From contig NZ_JADKYX010000004.1 in the NCBI RefSeq assembly GCF_016093545.1, positions 186,001-250,000 of the forward strand: DNA of 64,000 nt, read 5' to 3'. How positions within the stretch are numbered: position 1 is the stretch's first letter; each line of letters opens with the position of its first letter. The DNA is from Massilia rhizosphaerae (lineage in GTDB: Bacteria; Pseudomonadota; Gammaproteobacteria; Burkholderiales; Burkholderiaceae_D). The notes beneath the pieces were generated by a model. The model saw only the letters and a list, made by a program, of their open reading frames with translations. It ran no database searches and was not told where the DNA came from. A program made the translations under genes and the position numbers. Positions 26,101-37,216 of this stretch are shown here, one piece after another.

Positions 26101-26340
26101 CCCGGCACGGCGAAGGGCGTGCTGTTCCTGACCCTCGAGGACGAGACGGGCAACATCAACGTGATCGTCTGGCCGCAACTGGTCGAACAGCAGCGGCGCG
26201 AAGTGCTGAATGCGTCGCTGCTGGGCGTGTACGGCGTGTGGCAGCGCGAAGGCGAGGTGCGGCACCTCGTGGCCAAGCGGCTCGTCGACATGTCGGACTG
26301 GCTGGGCAAGCTGGATGCGCGCAGCCGTGACTTTTGTTAG
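23113..26340 (+). CDS. dnaE2: Error-prone DNA polymerase DnaE2 (ImuC)
   Basis: A 1075-residue C-family polymerase. The N-terminal PHP domain begins [22 protein letters not shown]; the palm carries the acidic pair in [20 protein letters not shown]; then [30 protein letters not shown] and a C-terminal OB fold ([17 protein letters not shown]). The absence of the long C-terminal tau-binding tail separates it from replicative DnaE. It performs SOS mutagenesis with ImuA and ImuB. No imuA/imuB lies beside it here. I reject the longer upstream frame: it runs through the LexA box and the divergent gene. An alternative ATG at 23086 is only 5 bases from the box. Confidence 0.93.
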   Translation: [1075 protein letters not shown]

Positions 26341-26397
26341 CGATCGTTTATCATCGCGGTTTTCGCGCCCGCGCGGCTCACGCCCGCCCTCCACGAC

Positions 26398-27135
26398 ATG
26401 ACACCTGAAAAACGCCCACGCTGGGGCCTCGCCATCGACACCGAACGCTGCATCGGCTGCCACGCCTGTTCCGTCGCCTGCAAGGTCGAGAACTCGGTCT
26501 ATCTCGGCATGTTCCGCACCAAGGTCTATTACCACGACTTCCACGGCAAGAACGCCGCCGGCAAGGACGCGCCGCGGCGCGCCTTCCTGCCCGCGCTGTG
26601 CATGCAGTGCGAGGACGCACCGTGCCTCAAGGCCTGCCCCACCGACGCGATCAGCCGCGGGCAGGACGGCATCGTGCGCATCGACGCGGACGCCTGCGAC
26701 CGCTCGCGCGACTGCATCGCCGCCTGCCCGTACGGCGCCATCCACATCGACCCGGTCGCGCAGGTGGCCGACAAATGCGACTTCTGCAGCCACCGCCTCG
26801 ACGCCGGCCTGCAGCCGGCCTGCGTGGAAGCCTGTCCCGCCGACGTGTTCGCGTTCGGCGACGTCGGCGATCCGGGCAGCGCCGTCAGCCGCTTCACCGC
26901 CAGGCACCGGACGGAACTCGCGGTCCTGAAGCCGCAGGAAGGCACGCGGCCGGCCGTCCATTACCGCGGCATCGGCACCGTCGTGCCGCGCGCCGTCGAG
27001 AACAAGCTGCCGAAAGGCCGCAACCACGATCCGTTCACCTACGAGATCGACACGTGGGCCGAACTGCGCGCCGACTACGGCACCGTCGTCGGCAACGCGC
27101 CGGCCAAGGCCGCCAAAGCGAAGGGAGGCAAGTGA
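26398..27135 (+). CDS. 4Fe-4S ferredoxin-type electron-transfer subunit of a molybdoenzyme
   Basis: A 245-residue iron-sulfur subunit of the DmsB/TtrB/ArrB type with four cysteine clusters: CIGCHACSVAC near 19, CMQCEDAPCLKACP near 74, a third group CDRSRDCIAACP, and CDFCSHRL...CVEACP near 127-148. These normally bind four [4Fe-4S] clusters and wire the catalytic subunit to the quinone pool. No signal peptide, so it would be exported bound to the Tat-targeted partner, whose gene starts in the overlap TGATG. A Lys/Ala-rich tail ends the protein. Confidence 0.9.
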   Translation: MTPEKRPRWGLAIDTERCIGCHACSVACKVENSVYLGMFRTKVYYHDFHGKNAAGKDAPRRAFLPALCMQCEDAPCLKACPTDAISRGQDGIVRIDADACDRSRDCIAACPYGAIHIDPVAQVADKCDFCSHRLDAGLQPACVEACPADVFAFGDVGDPGSAVSRFTARHRTELAVLKPQEGTRPAVHYRGIGTVVPRAVENKLPKGRNHDPFTYEIDTWAELRADYGTVVGNAPAKAAKAKGGK

Positions 27136-29783
27136 TGGAGCGCCGCCATTTTCTCAAGTCCGGACTCGGGGCACTGGCCACGCTGGCCGTCGGCGAGACC
27201 ATCCTGCTGGCGCCCGGCGATGCCAGCGCGAGCGTGGCCGAGCCGCTTAACTACACGGTCGCGCCGGACGGCACGGCGCGCAAGCGGCAGATCGACTACC
27301 GCACGGCCAGGGCGGTGAAAAGCGTGTGCCTGAACTGCTCCACCGTGTGCGGCATTGAGGGCTTCGTCCAGGACGGCAAGGTCGTCAAGATCCGCGGCAA
27401 TCCGCTCGACCCGAACCTCGGCAACTTCATGACGTGCGCGAAGGGCCAGAGCGGCCCCACGATCAACACCTACCCGGAACGCCTGCTGTATCCCCTCAAG
27501 CGCGTGGGCAAGCGGGGCGAGGGCCTGTGGAAGCGCATCACGTGGGACGAAGCGTACGACGAGATCGCGGCGCGCATCCGCAAGAGCATCGCCGACGGGC
27601 ACCCGGAGCGCGTGGCGATCCACCAGGGCCGCTCGCGCTACGCGTCCGAGTTCGCGCGCTTCCTGAACGCGATCGGCTCGCCGGTGCTGCTGAACCACCG
27701 CGCCCTGTGCTCGGCGAACAAGCGCGCGGCCAATTACGTGAGCCTGGGCGAGACGGACTGGGAATCGATCGACGCCGAGCGTTGCCGCTACTTCCTGAAC
27801 TTCGGCTCCAATTTCTACGAAGCGCACCAGGGCGGCCTGCACCTGGTGAAACGCGTCGTCAAGGCCCGCTTCGACCACGGCGCCAAGCTCGTGACGTTCG
27901 ACGTGCGCATGTCGAACACGGCGGGCCGCAGCGACGAGTGGTTCCAACCGCATCCCGGCACCGAGGGCGCGATCGCGCTGGCGATGGCCCACGTGATCCT
28001 GCGCGAGAACCTGCACGACCGCGCCTTCGTCGAGGACTTCGTGCAGCCCGGCGAAGCGCGGCTGCGCGCCTGGCTCGCGGATTGCACGCCGGCGTGGGCG
28101 CAAGCGCAATCGGGCGTGCCGGCCGCCGACATCGAGCGCATCGCGATCGAGTTCGCGCGCGCGCGCCCGGCCGTCGCCGCGTTCACCAACCGCGGCACGG
28201 GCGCGCACTACAACGGCTTCAACAACGAGCGCGCCGTCGTCATGCTCAACGCGCTCGTCGGCTCCGTCGGCAAGCCGGGCGGCTACTGCTACGGACTCGA
28301 GGAAAAGCTGGCGCCGGCCAGGTATCCCGTGCCGCAGCCCGCGCCGCCGAAGGCCGCGCTCCGCACCGACCTCGAAGATCCGCCCGAGTGGCCGCTGGCG
28401 AACCGCTGGCAGAAGATGAAGGTGGGCCAGGTGGTGTACGACTACCTCGAGCAGGGCCGCGCCAGGCTCGACGTCTACCTGAGCTACACGATCGTCTCCC
28501 CGATGACATGGCCGGAGGGCCGCGCGACGGCCGCCCGCGTGCTCGCCGACGAGAGCCTGATCCCGTTCCACGCCTGCTCGGACATCGTGTATTCCGAGAT
28601 GGCGCATTGGGCCGACCTGATCCTGCCGGATGCCACCTACCTCGAACGCTGGGGCATGGACATCCGCAACAACCTGGAACTGCAGCACTACGTGATGCTG
28701 CGCCAGCCGATGGTGCCGCCGCCGGGCGAAGCCGTGTCGTTCCCGGACGTGCTGTTCAACGTGGGGCGCCGCCTGGCGCCGGAACAGGCGAAGTATTTCG
28801 CGTTCGGCACCCACGAGGACTACGTGCGGACGCAGTGCTCGAAGCTGCCGACGACGGGGCCGGACGGCCGCGCGTTCGCCTCCGGCTTCGACTACATGAA
28901 GCACTACGGCGTGCACGTCGACACGAGCCAGCCGAAAACCTACGAGGTGTACCGCCGCAAGCTGGCCGCCGACCAGATGGCCGGCGCCCGCGTCGACGCG
29001 GACGGCCGCATCCTCAAGGCCGACAAGGCGGGCAAGGAGCGCGCGATCGGCCTGATGGTGCGCGGCGAACCGCTGCGCGGCTTCGCGACGCCGTCGCGCC
29101 GCTTCGAAATCTTCGCGCCGGAAGTGGCGCACGTGGCCGCGCAGGTGGGCATGCGGGACGACGGCATGCCGGCATTCCGCCACGTGCCGGGCCTGGACAA
29201 GCTGGCCGACGACCGCTTCGTGCTGACCACGTTCAAGTGGAACGTGCACACGCAGGGCCGCACGGCGGCGCAGAAATACCTGTCCGAGATCGTGCACGAC
29301 AATCCGATGTGGATGCACCCGACGGTCGCGGCGCGCATCGGCGTGAAGTCGGGTGACATGGTCGAACTGACGACCTACCGGCCGCATTCGGGGACGCAGG
29401 GCGACGCCGCGTTCAAGGCCGCGCCGGCCGGGCGGGAACAGGTCGTGGGACGCGCGCGCATCCGCGTGTTCGTCACCGACGGCATTCACCCGAAGGTGCT
29501 GGCCGTGTCGAACTCGCTGGGCTGGCAGATGGGGGGACGCGCCGCGCAGGGCCGCGCGGGCCTGCGCGACGCGGTCCTGGACGAGTCGGGCCAGGCCGCC
29601 GTGCGCAAGGTGCTCGGCCCCGCGCCGCGCATCGACGACCTGAAGAACGGCGTGTGGTGGGACGCGCGCAACGGCGGGCGGGGCAACGGGGTGAACGTCA
29701 ACGCGATCCTGCCCGTCAATCCGGCGCCGCTGGTCGGCATGCAGTCGTGGTTCGACACGGTGTGCGGCGTGCGCAAGGTGTAG
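27135..29783 (+). CDS. Tat-exported molybdopterin oxidoreductase, catalytic subunit (TtrA/ArrA/PhsA-like)
   Basis: An 882-residue bis-MGD enzyme. A Tat motif ERRHFLKSG opens the signal peptide. Cys65, 68, 72 and 101 (CLNCSTVC...CAKGQ) form the [4Fe-4S] site. HRALCSAN places Cys192 where polysulfide/thiosulfate/arsenate-type enzymes have the Mo-ligating cysteine. Three molybdopterin domains follow, with a C-terminal dinucleotide-binding region. The substrate could be tetrathionate, thiosulfate/polysulfide, arsenate or selenate; sequence inspection cannot decide. The operon has only the ferredoxin gene, with no NrfD-type or cytochrome membrane anchor adjacent, so the quinol dehydrogenase must be elsewhere or replaced. 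Confidence 0.85.
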   Translation: MERRHFLKSGLGALATLAVGETILLAPGDASASVAEPLNYTVAPDGTARKRQIDYRTARAVKSVCLNCSTVCGIEGFVQDGKVVKIRGNPLDPNLGNFMTCAKGQSGPTINTYPERLLYPLKRVGKRGEGLWKRITWDEAYDEIAARIRKSIADGHPERVAIHQGRSRYASEFARFLNAIGSPVLLNHRALCSANKRAANYVSLGETDWESIDAERCRYFLNFGSNFYEAHQGGLHLVKRVVKARFDHGAKLVTFDVRMSNTAGRSDEWFQPHPGTEGAIALAMAHVILRENLHDRAFVEDFVQPGEARLRAWLADCTPAWAQAQSGVPAADIERIAIEFARARPAVAAFTNRGTGAHYNGFNNERAVVMLNALVGSVGKPGGYCYGLEEKLAPARYPVPQPAPPKAALRTDLEDPPEWPLANRWQKMKVGQVVYDYLEQGRARLDVYLSYTIVSPMTWPEGRATAARVLADESLIPFHACSDIVYSEMAHWADLILPDATYLERWGMDIRNNLELQHYVMLRQPMVPPPGEAVSFPDVLFNVGRRLAPEQAKYFAFGTHEDYVRTQCSKLPTTGPDGRAFASGFDYMKHYGVHVDTSQPKTYEVYRRKLAADQMAGARVDADGRILKADKAGKERAIGLMVRGEPLRGFATPSRRFEIFAPEVAHVAAQVGMRDDGMPAFRHVPGLDKLADDRFVLTTFKWNVHTQGRTAAQKYLSEIVHDNPMWMHPTVAARIGVKSGDMVELTTYRPHSGTQGDAAFKAAPAGREQVVGRARIRVFVTDGIHPKVLAVSNSLGWQMGGRAAQGRAGLRDAVLDESGQAAVRKVLGPAPRIDDLKNGVWWDARNGGRGNGVNVNAILPVNPAPLVGMQSWFDTVCGVRKV

Positions 29784-29789
29784 GCCGCG

Positions 29790-30191
29790 TCAGGCGGGCT
29801 GGGTGCCGTAGTAGTCGTGCACCTCGCCCATCCAGCGCGTATCGGCCATGTCCGGCCAGTGGTCGGTATCGAACCCGGGCGCGCTCTCGATGCGCTCCTT
29901 GGGGATGTCCATCGTGAAACGCTTGTGCCGTGCGTCGAGCCTCAGGGCCTGCCACGGCACGGCGAAGAGTTTTTCGCCCAGCCCGAGAAAGCGGCTGGAC
30001 GACATCACGGCATAGGCGATGGTGCCCGTGCGCATGTCCACCATGAATTCCTTGATGACGCCCAGGTGCTCGTTCTGCAGGTTGTGGACGTGGTCGCCGA
30101 TCAGGGTGTTCGCGCCCATCAGTTCGGGGCCCGGTCCCTTGCCGTGCTTGTTCCTGTACATGCCGTAATCGTCGCGTTCCTCGTAGGACAT
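29790..30191 (-). CDS. PRC-barrel domain protein
   Basis: A 133-residue soluble protein with one PRC-barrel: MGANTLIGDHVHNLQNEHLG, then IKEFMVDMRTGTIAYAVMS and the LFAVPW strand, as in stress-linked PRC proteins. Starts at an ATG preceded by GGGAGAGGA; the longer frame is rejected. Often osmotic- or desiccation-induced in related bacteria (family knowledge). It ends 7 bases from the molybdoenzyme stop on the other strand. Confidence 0.85.
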   Translation of the reverse strand: MSYEERDDYGMYRNKHGKGPGPELMGANTLIGDHVHNLQNEHLGVIKEFMVDMRTGTIAYAVMSSSRFLGLGEKLFAVPWQALRLDARHKRFTMDIPKERIESAPGFDTDHWPDMADTRWMGEVHDYYGTQPA

Positions 30192-30290
30192 TTTTCCTCT
30201 CCCTCGCAGCGTTTTTCCGGAAGCAGAAGAATAACCCGAGTCAGGCGGTTCGGTTCGGCCGCGCACGCGCACGCGCACGGCCGCACGGGC

Positions 30291-32009
30291 TCAGAAGGTT
30301 TCCCACTCCTCGCTGGGCGCGTCCTGCTTGGCGGCCTTGGGCGCCTTGGCAGCGTTGGCAGCGTTGGCAGCGGGCCTGGCGCTGCGCGGTTTGGCCGGCA
30401 CGGCCACGACGGCGCGCGTGGGCGCCGGCGCGGGCACGGCCCTGGGCGCGGCCGCAACCTGTCCGTCGATGTGGAACAGGCTGACCACTTCGGCCAGCTT
30501 GTCGGCCTGGTCGCGCAGGGCGGTCGCGGCGGCCGCCGATTCCTCGACGAGCGCGGCATTGTGCTGGGTGGACGAATCCATGTCGGCGATGGCGCGGTTG
30601 ACCTGCTCGATGCCGGCGCTCTGCTCGCCGCTGGCGCTGGCGATCTCGGCGACGATGTCGCTCACCTTGCGGATGCTGTCGACCACTTCGCTCATCGTCG
30701 CGCCGGCCTGGTCGACCAGCTTCGTGCCGTCTTCGACCTTGCCGACCGAATTCACGATCAGCTCCTTGATCTCTTTCGCGGCCGCGGCCGAACGCTGGGC
30801 CAGCGTCCGCACCTCGCCCGCCACCACGGCGAAGCCGCGGCCTTGTTCGCCGGCGCGCGCCGCTTCGACGGCCGCGTTGAGCGCGAGGATATTGGTCTGG
30901 AAGGCGATGCCGTCGATGACGCTGATGATGTCGACGATCTTCTTCGACGAATCGTTGATCGCGCCCATGGTCTGCACGACCTGGTCGACGACGGCGCCGC
31001 CCTGCGTGGCGATTTCCGACGCGGCGATCGACAACTGGCTGGCCTGGCGCGCATTGTCCGCGTTCTGGCGCACGGTGCCCGTCAACTGCTCGACCGTGCT
31101 GGCCGTCGTGCCGAGCGAGCCGGCCTGTTGTTCGGTGCGGGACGACAGGTCCATATTGCCGGCCGAGATTTCCGCCGACGCGGTGGCGATGGTATCCGTG
31201 CCGCTGCGCACCTGCGAGACGATGGCCACGAGGCCGTCGTTCATGTGGCGCAGCGCGCGCAGCAGGGCGCCCGTTTCGTCGTTGCCCTTCGCCTCGATGC
31301 GCTGGGTGAGGTCGCCGGCGGCGACCTTCTCGGCCACGTCGACGGCCTGGCGGATCGGATCGACGATGGCGCGGGCCAGCAGCCACGCGCAGACGGCGCC
31401 GAACAGCACGGCGACGCCGGCCAGCACGATGATCATGCGCGCGCTGTCGCGGTTGGCCGCATCGATGTTCCTGGCGATGGTGTCGATGCGGTCCTGCTGC
31501 ATCTTGACCAGTTCGGCCTGCTTGCCTTCGTAGGCGTCCGACGCCGGCATGTATTCCTGGTTCAGGATGCGCTCCGCCACGGCGGTATCGCCGCTGGCCT
31601 TGGCCTTGATGGCGTTGACCTTGGAATCCGTGTAGGCCTTGCGCAGTTCGACGATGCGGTTGAACAGCGCATGTTCTTCCGGTCCTTCGAGCAGTTTTTC
31701 GAGTTGCTTGAGCAGTTCGGTCGTGCGCGAGGCCGTCTTCACGCCGTCGGCCTTGAAGAATTCGACGAGGCTCGGGTCCGCGCTCTTGACGATGGCGGCG
31801 GTGCGGCGCACGGCGGCGAACGTCTGCATATGCCATTCCGTCATCAAGCGTTCCTTGGCCAGCGGCGCGGCCATCATCGTGCGCGTCGCGTCCGCGATCG
31901 CATTCAGGCGCCACACGGCGGCGGCCGCGATGACGAGGGTCAGGCCCAGCACCAGGGCGAATCCGATACCCAGACGTTTCGCGATGTTCATGTTGGCGAG
32001 AAAGCCCAT
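30291..32009 (-). CDS. Methyl-accepting chemotaxis protein with CheR-docking tail
   Basis: A 572-residue transmembrane chemoreceptor. TM1 at about 10-32, a four-helix-bundle ligand domain to about 190, TM2 (MIIVLAGVAVLFGAVCAWLL), a HAMP domain, and a long methylated coiled coil whose hairpin tip EAARAGEQGRGFAVVAGEVR contacts CheA/CheW. After a flexible Ala/Pro/Lys linker the protein ends EEWETF, equivalent to the NWETF pentapeptide that tethers CheR/CheB in Tar and Tsr. The ATG at 32009 was chosen, since upstream residues are not receptor-like. Ligand unknown. No che genes nearby. Confidence 0.92.
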   Translation of the reverse strand: MGFLANMNIAKRLGIGFALVLGLTLVIAAAAVWRLNAIADATRTMMAAPLAKERLMTEWHMQTFAAVRRTAAIVKSADPSLVEFFKADGVKTASRTTELLKQLEKLLEGPEEHALFNRIVELRKAYTDSKVNAIKAKASGDTAVAERILNQEYMPASDAYEGKQAELVKMQQDRIDTIARNIDAANRDSARMIIVLAGVAVLFGAVCAWLLARAIVDPIRQAVDVAEKVAAGDLTQRIEAKGNDETGALLRALRHMNDGLVAIVSQVRSGTDTIATASAEISAGNMDLSSRTEQQAGSLGTTASTVEQLTGTVRQNADNARQASQLSIAASEIATQGGAVVDQVVQTMGAINDSSKKIVDIISVIDGIAFQTNILALNAAVEAARAGEQGRGFAVVAGEVRTLAQRSAAAAKEIKELIVNSVGKVEDGTKLVDQAGATMSEVVDSIRKVSDIVAEIASASGEQSAGIEQVNRAIADMDSSTQHNAALVEESAAAATALRDQADKLAEVVSLFHIDGQVAAAPRAVPAPAPTRAVVAVPAKPRSARPAANAANAAKAPKAAKQDAPSEEWETF

Positions 32010-34927
<2,918 letters not shown>

Positions 34928-34929
<2 letters not shown>

Positions 34930-35092
34930 TAATCGGGGTCGGAGCCCGAATTTCACGGGTGGGCTCTGACGCCGACTGACTAGATAATCGGGGTCAGAGC
35001 CCGAATTCCACGGGTGGGCTCTGACCCCGACTGACTAGATAATCGGGGTCGGAGCCCGAATTCCACGGGTGGGCTCTGACCCCGACTGACTA
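34928..35092. repeat. Three tandem copies of a 55-bp unit, each with a long inverted repeat
   Basis: Units start at 34928, 34983 and 35038, exactly 55 bases apart, and differ at only a few positions. Each holds GGGGTC(A/G)GAGCCC, a 13-base spacer with GAATT(C/T)CACGGGT, and GGGCTCTGACCCC. In unit 2 the arms are a perfect 13-bp palindrome; in unit 3 a G-T wobble replaces one pair; unit 1 also has one mismatch. The array begins at the kdsA stop and ends 62 bases before eno. As RNA it can fold into three successive hairpins. Confidence 0.95.
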
Positions 35093-35148
35093 ACGGCGCG
35101 CCCAGCGGCTCGGCGCGCCTGTATCGATTCATACTTTCTGGAGATTAA

Positions 35149-36441
<1,293 letters not shown>

Positions 36442-36454
36442 TCGGGTAGTATCG

Positions 36455-36485
36455 ACACGGGTCCGGATTGCCGGGCCCGTGTTTT
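36455..36485 (+). terminator. Terminator between eno and ftsB
   Basis: ACACGGGTCCGG pairs with CCGGGCCCGTGT (12 bp, one G-T wobble) around an ATTG loop, followed by TTTT. It lies 14 bases after eno and 26 before ftsB, so ftsB is probably expressed by read-through or from a promoter inside this gap. Confidence 0.75.
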
Positions 36486-36510
36486 CATTCCTGCCAGCCG
36501 TTTTACTCCC

Positions 36511-36867
36511 ATGCGCATCATCACCCTCGCCCTGGCAGCCCTGCTGCTGCTGATCCAGTATCCCCTGTGGCTGGGGAAGGGGGGCTGGCTCACCGTGGCC
36601 GACCTGGAGGCCCAGGTGGCGGCCTCCCGCGCCAAGACCGAGCAGCTGAAGGCGCGCAACGCCAAGCTCGAATCGGAAGTCCGCGACCTGAAGGATGGCC
36701 TCGGCGCCGTCGAGGAACGCGCGCGCTACGACCTGGGCATGATCAAATCGAACGAGATCTTCGTGCAGGTGCTGCGCAAGGACGAGAAGCCGGCCGTCAT
36801 GATGACGGTGCCGCCGCCCCCGCCGCCGCCGAAGCCCAAGAAGGGCGCCCGGAAAGGCGAGGATTGA
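36511..36867 (+). CDS. ftsB: Cell division protein FtsB
   Basis: A 118-residue bitopic membrane protein of the FtsB/DivIC family, a partner of FtsL and FtsQ in the divisome. A short cytoplasmic start, one membrane helix (about 3-20, [15 protein letters not shown]), then GKGGW and a periplasmic coiled coil ([20 protein letters not shown]) with the conserved [11 protein letters not shown] segment. The tail is unusual: seven consecutive prolines followed by a Lys-rich end. Position after eno is conserved in beta-proteobacteria. Confidence 0.93.
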   Translation: MRIITLALAALLLLIQYPLWLGKGGWLTVADLEAQVAASRAKTEQLKARNAKLESEVRDLKDGLGAVEERARYDLGMIKSNEIFVQVLRKDEKPAVMMTVPPPPPPPKPKKGARKGED

Positions 36868-36872
36868 GCGCC

Positions 36873-37154
36873 ATGTCTCCCGCAGAACCGTTCCCGCCGG
36901 CGCTCGATACGCTCGAAGCCGTGGCGGGCTACCTTGCCGACGCGTTCGACGCCGGCGATCCCGACACCATGACGCAAGCCCTTGCCCGCGTCGCGCGCGC
37001 GCCGGGCCTGGCGCACCTGGCCGCGGCCGCCGGCCTGCCGCGCGAACTGCTCGCCGCCTCGATGAATCGCGGCGAGATGGGCCTCGACACGCTGCTGGCC
37101 ATCATGAAGGTCATCGACCAGAATTCGCAAGATGACTTTTCACCTGATAGTTAA
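36873..37154 (+). CDS. Orphan antitoxin-like HTH protein (HigA/HI1420 family)
   Basis: A 93-residue protein whose core (YLADAFDAGDPDTMTQALAR, then VARAPGLAHLAAAAGLPREL and a TLLAIMKVI end) follows the HI1420-type addiction-module antidote pattern: 'xYLxxAl..gD...l..AL..VArA.Gms.lA...GlsRe.LY'. The second half of the HTH is weakened (MNRGEMG instead of LS..GNPS). No RelE/HigB-type toxin lies next to it; ftsB is 5 bases upstream and an AT-rich foreign gene follows. Could be a domesticated regulator. Confidence 0.7.
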   Translation: MSPAEPFPPALDTLEAVAGYLADAFDAGDPDTMTQALARVARAPGLAHLAAAAGLPRELLAASMNRGEMGLDTLLAIMKVIDQNSQDDFSPDS

Positions 37155-37216
37155 AAGCCGGCTGCTCTTTATTTGCTCAAGTTGAACTAATTTAACGGTG
37201 CACTATAGGGGGGTGT

